From Idiomarina sp. A28L (GTDB taxonomy: Bacteria > Pseudomonadota > Gammaproteobacteria > Enterobacterales > Alteromonadaceae): DNA of 64,000 bases. Where the stretch lies: assembly GCF_000218785.1 (NCBI RefSeq), contig NZ_AFPO01000020.1, positions 166,134 to 230,133 of the forward strand, written 5' to 3'. The notes beneath the pieces are model-generated. The model was not told the DNA's origin. It made no database searches and saw only the letters and a program-made list of their open reading frames with translations. The position numbers were made by a program, and so were the translations under genes. Positions 27,560 to 36,792 of this stretch are shown one piece after another; the first letter of the stretch is position 1, and each line of letters begins with the position of its first letter.

Positions 27560-27591
27560 ATTTACAACCACATGCTTTTCAAAATAAAAAT

Positions 27592-28860
27592 TTAAACCGC
27601 GAGCGCTTGTTCTATATCCGCAATAATATCGTCGATATGCTCAATACCAATCGAAAGCCGAATCAGATCTTCGCTCACTCCTGCTTTACCAAGCTCTTCG
27701 ACCGATAGCTGGCGGTGGGTAGTAGAAGCTGGGTGGCACGCCAATGATTTAGCATCACCGATGTTTACCAAGCGTAAAATTAACTGTAGTGAATCGATAA
27801 ATTTTTCCGCTGCAGGCAACCCACCTTTAATACCAAAACTAAGGATTCCTGAAGCTTTGCCCGAACTAATCTTATGCGCCAACTGGTGATACTTATCATT
27901 AGGTAGGCCAGCATATTTAACCCAAGTAACTTGCGGGTGCTGAACAAGATATTCCGCTACTTTTTGCGCGTTCTCGCAATGGCGCTCTACCCGTAAAGCC
28001 AAGGTTTCTAGCCCTTGTAATAAATTGAAAGCACTTTGTGCAGAAAGCGCCGCACCGGTATTTCGCAGTGGCACTACCCGAGCCCTACCAATAAATGCAG
28101 CTTCGCCAAGCGCCTCTGTAAATACCACACCATGATAGGAAGGATCTGGCTTGTTCAGCTGCGGATAACGCTCGGCTTGCGCCGACCAATCGAATTTTCC
28201 GCTATCAACAATTATGCCGCCAATGGTTGTACCGTGGCCGCCAATATATTTGGTTAGTGAATGCACAACAATATCGGCCCCATGATCAAACGGGCGGCAC
28301 AATACAGGGGTTGCTACCGTATTATCTACTACTAGCGGAATTCCGTGGGCATGGGCAATCTCAGCAAGCTTTTGCAAATCAACAATGTTGCCACCCGGGT
28401 TACCGATTGATTCACAAAACAACAATTTTGTTCGTTCATCAATTAGGGCCGCAATACCCGTAAAATCATCGGCATCAGCAAAACGCACATCAATCCCTTG
28501 ATGCGGTAACGAATGTGCGAAGAAATTATAGGTTCCACCATATAGCTGGCTGATACTTACAATATTATCTCCAGCACTGGCCAAGGTTTGAATCGTATAG
28601 GCCGTTGCCGCCATACCCGAAGCCACCGCTAAAGCACCTATTCCGCCCTCAATCTCAGCAATGCGCTGTTCAAGCACAGCATTGGTGGGGTTCATAATTC
28701 GAGAATAAATATTTCCCTCAACTTTTAAATCAAAAAGATCAGCCCCATGCTGGGTATCTTTAAACGTAAACGATGTTGTTTGATAGATCGGCACCGCCGC
28801 GGCACGGATAGTTTCATCAGCAGTGTAGCCATGATGCAAAGCGAGTGTTTCTAGGCGCAT
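27592..28860 (-). CDS. metY: O-acyl-homoserine sulfhydrylase (MetY family)
   Basis: A 422-residue PLP enzyme of the Cys/Met metabolism family. It has the N-terminal ETLALHHGY and the AAAVPIYQTTSF motif. The PLP lysine is in VHSLTKYIGGHGTT near residue 205, and SIGIEHIDDIIADIEQAL is at the end. Length and motifs match the sulfhydrylases (MetY, about 420-430) rather than MetB/MetC (about 390). It adds sulfide to an activated homoserine to give homocysteine. The longest frame starts at a TTG at 28875; I chose the ATG at 28860 because a GGAG lies 9 bases before it. A MetJ operator overlaps its promoter. Confidence 0.92.
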   Translation of the reverse strand: MRLETLALHHGYTADETIRAAAVPIYQTTSFTFKDTQHGADLFDLKVEGNIYSRIMNPTNAVLEQRIAEIEGGIGALAVASGMAATAYTIQTLASAGDNIVSISQLYGGTYNFFAHSLPHQGIDVRFADADDFTGIAALIDERTKLLFCESIGNPGGNIVDLQKLAEIAHAHGIPLVVDNTVATPVLCRPFDHGADIVVHSLTKYIGGHGTTIGGIIVDSGKFDWSAQAERYPQLNKPDPSYHGVVFTEALGEAAFIGRARVVPLRNTGAALSAQSAFNLLQGLETLALRVERHCENAQKVAEYLVQHPQVTWVKYAGLPNDKYHQLAHKISSGKASGILSFGIKGGLPAAEKFIDSLQLILRLVNIGDAKSLACHPASTTHRQLSVEELGKAGVSEDLIRLSIGIEHIDDIIADIEQALAV

Positions 28861-28935
28861 AAAACGTTTCTCCAAATCATTAATAACGGCACATTTTTAT
28901 TAACATAAAGCCTATACTTTAATTGATTTTAGAAT

Positions 28936-28963
28936 TCTATATGTTTAGACGTCTAAATGTCTA
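28936..28963 (-). promoter_or_regulatory. metY promoter with embedded MetJ operator
   Basis: On the minus strand, a -35 TAGACA (28963-28958) and a -10 TATAGA (28941-28936) are 16 bases apart. The space between them is filled by tandem MetJ boxes: a perfect AGACGTCT at 28947-28954 and the adjoining AAATGTCT at 28955-28962. Binding of MetJ with S-adenosylmethionine would cover the promoter. The metY start codon is about 75 bases downstream. Confidence 0.85.
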
Positions 28964-29039
28964 CTTAAACATGGATATTTTTATTTTCCGCACCCACGAA
29001 ATTTTTTCGGCGTAAAAACTCAACTTTCCAACGCGAACG

Positions 29040-29121
29040 TTAGTGAAATTCACTAAATGTTTTTAAATGTTGTGGTGAATTCGCCACTTAAACAAAAGTA
29101 AACTTTGTGTAAAAACACAAA
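29040..29121 (+). promoter_or_regulatory. Cluster of three palindromes upstream of the RND operon
   Basis: This is the main content of the 330-base gap between metY and the RND operon. A perfect palindrome (TTAGTGAA-A-TTCACTAA) is at 29040-29056. A related imperfect one (GTGGTGAATTCGCCAC) is at 29072-29087. A third inverted repeat (TTTGTGT/ACACAAA) is at about 29104-29121. The first two share the half-site GTGAA/TTC(A or G)C and are centred 32 bases apart, about three helical turns. They lie 65-110 bases before the sigma-54-type promoter, where enhancer-binding proteins usually bind. Confidence 0.55.
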
Positions 29122-29150
29122 AGCAATTAAAAACAACAGTTTACATGGAT

Positions 29151-29167
29151 TGGCACGAATTTCGCAT
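29151..29167 (+). promoter_or_regulatory. Sigma-54-type promoter of the RND operon
   Basis: The sequence TGGCACGAATTTCGCAT matches the sigma-54 consensus TGGCACG-N4-TTGCA/T except for one base. It has the obligatory GG and GC pairs separated by exactly 10 bases (GG at 29152-29153, GC at 29164-29165). It lies 24 bases before the adaptor start codon. A sigma-70 reading (TTGGCA as -35) has no acceptable -10 at the right distance. Confidence 0.6.
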
Positions 29168-29190
29168 TATCTAAGTAATGTTGGAGAGTA

Positions 29191-30288
29191 GTGTTAACTT
29201 ACTTAATGGACCTAAACCAAATGAACACTTTTAATCTTAAAGTTTTTGCCATCCTAATCTTTATTCCAGTTGTACTCTCTGGTTGCGGTAATGCAGGGAG
29301 CTCAGGCTCAGTTGCATCTGCACCCGTGGAAACTGAGCGCGGCGTGCCCGTAGAGGTGGTTAACGTGGCTCAAGGAACCGTGCGCGCCAGCATTCAAGCC
29401 AGTGCCATACTTGAAGCCGAAGAAGAAACCGATGTAATTGCCCGAGTAAGCGGCATCGTTGAAGATATTTTGGTAGAAGAAGGTGATTTCGTTGAACAAG
29501 GGCAAGCTTTGGTGCGCCTTGAATCTTCGCGCTATCGCTACAGCCGTGATCAAATAGCCGCTGAACTCCGCGGTGTTAGCCAAGAGCTTACGCGTATGCG
29601 CCAACTAGCGGGCCAACAAATGATAAGTACCGAGCAAGTTGAGCGCTTGCAATCACGCCACGATGCGCTCTCTGCCCAGTTACAAATTGCTGAACTCGAT
29701 CTAGCCGAGGCGGTTATTCGTGCGCCTATTTCTGGCCATATAGCCGAGCGTTTCGTGAAAACCGGCAACATGATTCAGGCGTATCAGCAAAAAGCCTTAT
29801 TCCATATCGTTAACGATACTACCCTACGCGCTACCGTGAATCTGCCAGAACACGCACTTGCGAGCATCAAAGCCGGCCAAGAAGCGGATTTAGAGCTACA
29901 AGGCGCCGGCACTCACAACCGAATTTCTGCCAAAGTAACTCGCATAAGCACCGTAGTTGATGCTACTTCAGGAACCTTCCGCGTGGTGCTCTCGATACCA
30001 AACGCTGAGCAAAATCTTCGCGCCGGTATGTTTACCCGAGTAAACCTTCATTATGCGCAGAAACATAACGTAGTGCGCATCCCCCACCACGCACTCGTGA
30101 GTGTGGATCAGGCAAGCTATGTGTTTATCGCTAGTGAAAATAAATCAAAACGCTTAGCGGTAACTACCGGAATTCGCGAAAACGGCTGGATCGAAATAAC
30201 CGAAGGGCTCGAAACCGGCATGCAATTGATTGTTACCGGCCAAAATACCCTTCGCAACGATGCGTTACTGGAAGTGGTTGAACTTTAA
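29191..30288 (+). CDS. RND efflux periplasmic adaptor lipoprotein
   Basis: A 365-residue HlyD/AcrA-type membrane fusion protein. The signal sequence has a lipobox LSGC, so the mature protein is probably anchored to a membrane by a lipidated Cys. The lipoyl-like half-motifs are EDILVEEGDFVEQGQALVRLES and AVIRAPISGHIAERFVKTGN, with an alpha-hairpin between them and a beta-barrel domain after. The GTG start at 29191 has GGAGA 4 bases upstream. An ATG at 29221 gives a more typical signal peptide but lacks a binding site, so the start is uncertain. It is first in an operon with two RND permeases. Confidence 0.92.
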   Translation: MLTYLMDLNQMNTFNLKVFAILIFIPVVLSGCGNAGSSGSVASAPVETERGVPVEVVNVAQGTVRASIQASAILEAEEETDVIARVSGIVEDILVEEGDFVEQGQALVRLESSRYRYSRDQIAAELRGVSQELTRMRQLAGQQMISTEQVERLQSRHDALSAQLQIAELDLAEAVIRAPISGHIAERFVKTGNMIQAYQQKALFHIVNDTTLRATVNLPEHALASIKAGQEADLELQGAGTHNRISAKVTRISTVVDATSGTFRVVLSIPNAEQNLRAGMFTRVNLHYAQKHNVVRIPHHALVSVDQASYVFIASENKSKRLAVTTGIRENGWIEITEGLETGMQLIVTGQNTLRNDALLEVVEL

Positions 30289-30329
30289 AACAACCGCCAC
30301 ATAACAACAATAATTCAAGGAAGCACCAC

Positions 30330-33300
30330 ATGAACGCATCAAACCCTTCAAAAAAAGGTATTGCCGCGCTTGCCGTTCGCCGCCCTGTTACCATTATTAT
30401 GTTTACTCTCGCCATCGTTCTGTTTGGTTTCGTTGGCTTGGGCCGGTTGCCGGTTAACCTATTACCTGATTTAAGTTACCCAACGCTCACGGTTCGCACT
30501 GTTTATGCAGGTGCAGCCCCCAGCGAAATAGAGCAGCTTATTAATCGCCCTATTGAAGAAACGCTCGGCACCGTGAAAGGCGTACGCACCATTACATCGT
30601 ATGCGCGCTCGGGCCAATCCGATATAGTGCTGGAGTTCGTTTGGGGCACCAACATGGATTTCGCCGGTATCGATATCCGTGAAAAGCTCGATATGGTAAT
30701 GCTACCGCTAGATATCGAGAAACCAACGCTACTGCGCTTTAACCCTAATCTTGAGCCTATCATGCGCCTTGCTCTGAATCGTGAGGCTAGCAACGGCAGC
30801 CCTTGGCAGCTCCAAGAGTTGCGCCGTTACGCCGATGATGAGCTTAAACGCCAAATTGAAAGTATTCCCGGTGTTGCCGCCGTGCGAACCGGTGGTGGTT
30901 ATGAAGATGAAGTACAAATTCTGGTGGATGAATATCGCATTAGCCAACTGAATATTGATATGCAAAGTATTATCAATAGGTTACGTGCAGAAAACATGAA
31001 TCAATCAGGTGGCCGCATTGAAACCGGAACACAAGAGTTTTTAGTGCGCACGGTGAATCAATTTCAATCGCTAGAAGATATGGAAAATATCTATATTGCC
31101 AGCCGCGATGGCACCCCCATTCAACTTAAAGATATAGCGCAAGTACGTAGTGGCCACAAAGATCGCACCGCTATTAGCCGCGTAAACGGCCGCGAATCTA
31201 TTGAGTTAAACCTCTATCGTGAGGGCGATGCAAATACGGTAACCGTGGCTGATGCCGTGCGTGCTCGTTTACCACAGATAAACCGGCAATTACCAGCTGA
31301 TTACAGCCTTGAGCTACTTTCCGACCAATCAACTTTTATTCGCAACGCTATTTCGGCGGTAAAACAGAACGCGCTATTTGGCGGTTTGCTGGCCATGGGC
31401 GTTATCTTGCTATTTCTGCGAAAAATTGGCCCCACTATCATTATTTCGTTGGCGATTCCGGTATCTATTGTTGCCACCTTCCTATTTATGTTCATGGGCG
31501 GATTAAGCCTAAACCTAATGTCGTTGGGGGGTATTGCTCTAGCTGTAGGCCTATTAGTAGATAACGCCATTGTAGTGCTAGAAAATATCGATCGCCGCAA
31601 ACAACTCGGCGAAGATAGCCGCGCCGCAGCCATCACCGGCACCCAAGAGGTAACCGGCGCAGTAATTGCCGCAACCCTCACCACATTAGCTGTATTTGTG
31701 CCCTTAGTGTTCGTGAGCGGCATGGCTGGGCAGCTATTTACCGATCAAGCTTTAACGGTGAGTTTTGCTTTAATCGCATCACTTTTCGTTGCTTTAACAC
31801 TGATACCCATGCTTGCGAGCCGCCAGTTCCGCCAGCACTACATTGAAGATCAACAGCAACAACTTGAGCAAGAAGCCACTCAGCCAACAACACCTACTGC
31901 GCCCCCAACCCGCGGTGGCGTGTTGTTTTGGCTGGGCTGGCCATTTCGTACAATTTCAAAAACCCTGTTCTACTGGATACCGCTATTCGTAATACGTGTT
32001 TTTCGGTTGATATTTCGCGCGCTAGCCAAGGTTTTAAGCTGGTTAGCTCGCCCCATCATTTATGGGTTCGATAAGGGGTTAGCGGGTGTTAGCAAAGTGC
32101 ATTCCAACAGCCTTACTCGCATGCAGCATAAACCATGGGCTTTTTTCTCTGTGTTTGCAGCGATTACCATTGCGTGTTTCGCGTTAGTACCGCGCTTAGG
32201 TGCAGAGCTTATCCCGCAAATGGAGCAACGTGAATTCTTTGTTGATATCGAACTTCCGCGCGGCACCCCAATTGCTCGCACCGATGAGTTCTTAGCAAGC
32301 GTAGCTACGCATTTAAGCCACGATAACCGTGTAGAACGCACTTATTCGGTAGCTGGTTCAGGTTCATTGATGCAAGTGCAAGCTAATCAAGGTGGCGATT
32401 TCTGGGGCCGATTCCACGTAGTTACCAAAGCCTCTGTTACTTCTGAGGCGCGCGATGAACTGATTAGTGAATTACGTACTTATTTAGATAGGCAACCCGA
32501 TGTACAAGCCCGTATCGATTTCCCCGAGTTGGTGAGTATTGATATGCCCATGGTAGTTGAGCTCTATGGCTATGAACTCGATCGCCTGCTAAACAATGCC
32601 GAGCAAGTAGCTGCGCGTTTAGAAGAAGATCCAGCATTTACTGATGTGCGCAACGGCTTAACTCGAGGCCAACCTGAATTAGAGATTATTTTTGATCACG
32701 CTCGTTTGGCATGGGTTGGCTTATCTGCGCCCGATGTAGCTCGGGTAATTAGCACACAAATTGGTGGCCAAATTGCTACTCAATATAGTTTACAAGATCG
32801 GCAAATTGATATTCGTGTGCGCTTGCCCGATCACGTTCGGCAAAATCCGAATTTAGTTTCACAACTTATTATTAATCCTGGTAGCCCTGTTGAGCTACCC
32901 CTTTCGGCTGTGGCTGAAATTCGCAGCACCGTAGGCCCAAGTGAGATAACCCGCTTATCACAACAACGTGTTGCTTTAATTAGTGCCTCTGCTGCCGGTG
33001 ATTTACGCAACGCACAAGCCAAGCTGGAACAGATTATTGGTGAAGTACGCTTAGCGCCCGGTGTTACTGCCAATATTGGTGGCCAAAGCGAACTGCTCGA
33101 ACAATCGTATAACTCTCTGCTACTTGCACTGGGTTTAGCCGTGTTCTTGGTTTACCTAGTAATGGCCTCGCAGTTTGAAAGCTTTGGCCACCCGCTGCTG
33201 ATTATGTTCTCAGTGCCATTAGCCGCCGCCGGCTCCATTGTTGGCTTGTGGCTAACCAACACGCCATTAAGTGTGGTGGTGTTCATTGGCTTGATAATGC

Positions 33301-33641
33301 TTGCAGGTATCGTTGTAAATAACGCCATAGTGCTTATCGATCGCATTAATCAACTGCGCAGTGAAGGTACCCAAAAGCTTGAAGCTATTCGGCAAGCAGC
33401 GGCTCAGCGGTTGCGGCCTATTTTAATGACCACCCTCACCACAGTGCTTGGCTTGTTACCATTGGCCTTAGGGATTGGAGAAGGCGCTGAACTGAGCGCC
33501 AGCATGGCTATTGCAGTAATTAGTGGTTTGCTATTCGCTACTCTGCTCACCTTGCTGTTTATCCCATTGGTTTATCAGCTCTTTGATCGCAAACACTTTG
33601 CACCGCAAGGTAGTGAAATAAATGGAGGCGCTCATGAGTAA
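30330..33641 (+). CDS. RND multidrug efflux permease 1 (with enlarged central loop)
   Basis: A 1103-residue inner-membrane proton antiporter of the AcrB/MexB superfamily with 12 membrane helices and two large periplasmic loops. Helix 4 carries GLLVDNAIVVLEN; the Asp is the proton-relay position, while the second Asp of AcrB is Asn here. The cytoplasmic region between helices 6 and 7 (about residues 500-593) is roughly twice the usual length. It contains a Gln/Pro/Thr-rich stretch (about 507-527) followed by several hydrophobic and amphipathic segments with many Trp/Phe/Arg. It overlaps the second permease by 8 bases. Substrates are unknown. Confidence 0.93.
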   Translation: MNASNPSKKGIAALAVRRPVTIIMFTLAIVLFGFVGLGRLPVNLLPDLSYPTLTVRTVYAGAAPSEIEQLINRPIEETLGTVKGVRTITSYARSGQSDIVLEFVWGTNMDFAGIDIREKLDMVMLPLDIEKPTLLRFNPNLEPIMRLALNREASNGSPWQLQELRRYADDELKRQIESIPGVAAVRTGGGYEDEVQILVDEYRISQLNIDMQSIINRLRAENMNQSGGRIETGTQEFLVRTVNQFQSLEDMENIYIASRDGTPIQLKDIAQVRSGHKDRTAISRVNGRESIELNLYREGDANTVTVADAVRARLPQINRQLPADYSLELLSDQSTFIRNAISAVKQNALFGGLLAMGVILLFLRKIGPTIIISLAIPVSIVATFLFMFMGGLSLNLMSLGGIALAVGLLVDNAIVVLENIDRRKQLGEDSRAAAITGTQEVTGAVIAATLTTLAVFVPLVFVSGMAGQLFTDQALTVSFALIASLFVALTLIPMLASRQFRQHYIEDQQQQLEQEATQPTTPTAPPTRGGVLFWLGWPFRTISKTLFYWIPLFVIRVFRLIFRALAKVLSWLARPIIYGFDKGLAGVSKVHSNSLTRMQHKPWAFFSVFAAITIACFALVPRLGAELIPQMEQREFFVDIELPRGTPIARTDEFLASVATHLSHDNRVERTYSVAGSGSLMQVQANQGGDFWGRFHVVTKASVTSEARDELISELRTYLDRQPDVQARIDFPELVSIDMPMVVELYGYELDRLLNNAEQVAARLEEDPAFTDVRNGLTRGQPELEIIFDHARLAWVGLSAPDVARVISTQIGGQIATQYSLQDRQIDIRVRLPDHVRQNPNLVSQLIINPGSPVELPLSAVAEIRSTVGPSEITRLSQQRVALISASAAGDLRNAQAKLEQIIGEVRLAPGVTANIGGQSELLEQSYNSLLLALGLAVFLVYLVMASQFESFGHPLLIMFSVPLAAAGSIVGLWLTNTPLSVVVFIGLIMLAGIVVNNAIVLIDRINQLRSEGTQKLEAIRQAAAQRLRPILMTTLTTVLGLLPLALGIGEGAELSASMAIAVISGLLFATLLTLLFIPLVYQLFDRKHFAPQGSEINGGAHE

Positions 33642-36600
33642 AATTTCCGAGCTCAGTGCCCCATTAGCTAGCTTTGCATTAAAGCGGCCAGTAACGGTTT
33701 GTATGTTTTTCCTCAGTTTTCTCATTCTGGGGTTAGTATCGAGCCGGCTACTACCGTTGGAACAATTCCCCGGTATCGATATTCCACAAATCGTGGTTAA
33801 CGTGCCTTATCGCAGCTCCACACCCGCTGAAGTAGAGCGGTTGATCACACGGCCACTAGAAGAAGCTTTAGCTACACTGCCCGGTATCGAAGAAATGCGT
33901 TCAAACTCGGGCGAAAACGGTGCAGATGTGGTACTTAATTTCGCCTGGAAAGATAGTATTTCCGCTCGCAGCATTGAAGCGCGAGAGCGTGTTGAAAGCA
34001 TGCGCCATACATTACCGGACGACGTAGAACGCGTATTTATCTTCCAATTTAACACCGAAGATATGCCGGTAATGCAGCTACGAATTTCTAGCCAACAAGA
34101 TTTATCCATGGCTTGGGAATTGCTTAATCGCCAATTAAAACAGCCACTAGAGCGCGTGGAAGGCGTTTCCAGAGTTTCTTTATATGGTGTGCAACAACGC
34201 GAAATCATGATTCGCTTAAACCCGGAATCACTCAGCGCCACAGGCCTTACTGTGAGTGCGATTACCGATATTCTGAATCAAGCCAACTTCACCATGTCGG
34301 CTGGATACTTGGAAACTGATTATGATCGAATACTGGTAAAGCCAGCAGGTGAATATCGCAACCTTGATGATATTCGCACGCTACCTATCACTACTAACTT
34401 AGCGCTTGGCGATATTGCCACCGTAAATTACGAGCTGCCGCGCCCAACCGATGGCCGCAGCTTTAATCAAAGCTTCGCCATAGGCCTCGATATATTTAAA
34501 GAATCAAATGCGAATTTAGTAGATGTAGCCCGCGCTGCTAGCCAGTTGATTGATGATGTGGCTAATAGCCCTGAGTTTTCCGGCATCAACTTGATGATGA
34601 TGGATAATACGGCCGAAAGCGTTACTACATCATTACGTGATTTGTTAAAGGCCGGTGGCTTCGGCGCACTGCTCTCCATTATTGTGCTGTATTTATTTTT
34701 GCGCGATTGGCGCACCACGCTAATCATCGTAGTTTCTGTGCCTATCGCTATTTGCTTAACGCTAGGTGCCATGTATTTGCTAGGTTATAGCTTAAACATT
34801 CTCTCTATGATGGGGTTAATGTTGGCGATCGGAATGCTGATTGATAATGCTGTTGTAGTTACCGAAAGCATCCAGCAAGAACAACAAGCCACCGGTAAAA
34901 TTCAAGATAAAGATACTGTAATTGCTGGCGCTAGCCGAGTTTCGCTGGCAATTATTGCCGGCACCCTCACCACGGCAATTGTGTTCTTACCTAATATATT
35001 TGGTGAAACGGATCAAATCACCATTTTCCTTGAGCATGTAGCCATTGCTATTTGTATTTCTTTGCTAGCTTCATTACTTATTGCGCAAACGTTAATCCCT
35101 ATGTTGCTCAGTAAAATTAAGTTGAAAGTATCCGCTGAGCCACCAAAACCTGGGCTATTTAAACGTGGATATTTGCGTAGCCTACGCTGGTCGCACCGCC
35201 ACCCAAGGCTTACAACATTATTTACGCTTATTATTATGGCCAGCACCGCCCTGCCTTTTAGTAATGTAGGCAGTGATGAAACCGATGTAGCCTATAATGA
35301 TCGTTTATTTATTAACTACCACATTACTGGCCAATACAAACTCGATGAAGTAGAGCGAGAAGTAAATGCGTTAGAAGATTATTTATATGCTAATAAAGAT
35401 GAATTCGAACTAGAGAATGTGTATAGCTACTACACCCCAGGCTACGCCATGTCTACGTTACTATTAAAGCCAGAGCGCACGCTTTCTGTTGCCGAAATTC
35501 AGCGCCGAGTTCGCGAAAATATGCCGCCACTACCCCGCAGCAAGCCGGTTTTTGGCTTCCGCGGTGGTGATAATAGTGGTGTGCAAATCACGTTACAGGG
35601 CCGATCTACGCAAGAACTCGAAGAGCTCGCCAACGATTTAATTCCTATGTTGGCGCGTATTGAAGGCTTAACCGATGTACAAACCGCTACCAGCAACGCT
35701 AAAAACGAACTACGTATTCGCATTGACCGTGAGCAAGCCGAACGTTTCGGTTTGAATAGTAGCCAAGTAGCGGAACAGATTGGTGTTGCTCTGCGTGGCC
35801 GCAACCTACGTTCTTTCCGGCACAACCCTGAAGGTGATATGCGCATTCGTGTTACCTTCCCAGAATATTTCAGCCTTTCTTTGCCGGAATTGCAACAAAT
35901 GGTGGTGGCGCGAGTGGATAATACCCTCATTCATTTGAATCAAATTGCTACCATCGAAGAAGTTGAGCAACTGGGTAATATTCGCCGCTTTGATCGACAA
36001 ACTGCTGTGCGCATTAATGCCAATTTAAGCGATATGTCGATGCCCGATGCTCGCACCGCCATCAACCAGGTAATGGGTAATGTGCAATTGCCCGATGGCT
36101 ATCGTTGGAGCCTCGATGGTGGTTTTCGCGCCCAGCAACGGCAGAATTCCATAATGTTAATCAACATGCTGTTAGCTGTAGCCATGGTTTACGTGGTAAT
36201 GGCTGCGCTGTTTGAATCACTGCTGTTGCCTTCAGCCGTTATTGGCTCACTTATCCTGGCTATCACCGGCGTATTCTGGGGGCTTTGGCTTACCGGTAAC
36301 GCGCTAGAAATGATGTCCCTAATTGGTATGCTGATTCTGATGGGAATTGTGGTGAACAACGGCATTGTATTAGTTGATGCAGTAAATCAGCTAATTGATG
36401 AAGGCCAGGCGCTGGAAGAAGCTATTGTTGAAGCTGCCTCGCGGCGTGTGCGGCCAATTTTAATGACAGTAGCCACCACTATTCTCGGCATGCTGCCATT
36501 AGCCTTAGGCGATACCCAAATCGGTGGCGATGGCCCTCCCTACACACCGATGGCGATTACCATTATCAGCGGTTTAGCATTTAGCACGCTTACCAGCTTA

Positions 36601-36708
36601 TACTTCGTTCCCCATGCCTATAGCCGCCTGTTATACTGGCGCTCACATTGGGGAATGGTGTGGGAGCGCTCAGGCAAACCATTACTGAAGCGTAAACAAA
36701 TCACGTAA
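33634..36708 (+). CDS. RND multidrug efflux permease 2
   Basis: A 1024-residue RND permease of normal size. The longest frame starts at 33622. The ATG at 33634 is preceded 5 bases upstream by GGAGG (33624-33628) and is preferred. Helix 4 has GMLIDNAVVVTES, again with a single relay Asp. It is paired with a different RND permease under one adaptor, as in MdtABC, where the two permeases form a mixed trimer; the same is possible here. No outer-membrane channel gene follows, so a TolC-like protein encoded elsewhere is presumably used. Confidence 0.93.
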   Translation: MSKISELSAPLASFALKRPVTVCMFFLSFLILGLVSSRLLPLEQFPGIDIPQIVVNVPYRSSTPAEVERLITRPLEEALATLPGIEEMRSNSGENGADVVLNFAWKDSISARSIEARERVESMRHTLPDDVERVFIFQFNTEDMPVMQLRISSQQDLSMAWELLNRQLKQPLERVEGVSRVSLYGVQQREIMIRLNPESLSATGLTVSAITDILNQANFTMSAGYLETDYDRILVKPAGEYRNLDDIRTLPITTNLALGDIATVNYELPRPTDGRSFNQSFAIGLDIFKESNANLVDVARAASQLIDDVANSPEFSGINLMMMDNTAESVTTSLRDLLKAGGFGALLSIIVLYLFLRDWRTTLIIVVSVPIAICLTLGAMYLLGYSLNILSMMGLMLAIGMLIDNAVVVTESIQQEQQATGKIQDKDTVIAGASRVSLAIIAGTLTTAIVFLPNIFGETDQITIFLEHVAIAICISLLASLLIAQTLIPMLLSKIKLKVSAEPPKPGLFKRGYLRSLRWSHRHPRLTTLFTLIIMASTALPFSNVGSDETDVAYNDRLFINYHITGQYKLDEVEREVNALEDYLYANKDEFELENVYSYYTPGYAMSTLLLKPERTLSVAEIQRRVRENMPPLPRSKPVFGFRGGDNSGVQITLQGRSTQELEELANDLIPMLARIEGLTDVQTATSNAKNELRIRIDREQAERFGLNSSQVAEQIGVALRGRNLRSFRHNPEGDMRIRVTFPEYFSLSLPELQQMVVARVDNTLIHLNQIATIEEVEQLGNIRRFDRQTAVRINANLSDMSMPDARTAINQVMGNVQLPDGYRWSLDGGFRAQQRQNSIMLINMLLAVAMVYVVMAALFESLLLPSAVIGSLILAITGVFWGLWLTGNALEMMSLIGMLILMGIVVNNGIVLVDAVNQLIDEGQALEEAIVEAASRRVRPILMTVATTILGMLPLALGDTQIGGDGPPYTPMAITIISGLAFSTLTSLYFVPHAYSRLLYWRSHWGMVWERSGKPLLKRKQIT

Positions 36709-36792
36709 CTTACGTAACTTAAGTAAATACACCAAAGCCATATAGCTGCCGGCAGATTCTGGCTAGCTATATGGCTATTTTGGAGAACAAGC

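Noticed and set aside
29150-29177. Sigma-70 promoter reading of the RND operon (TTGGCA as -35)
   Set aside because: No acceptable -10 at 16-18 bases; the sigma-54 pattern fits better.
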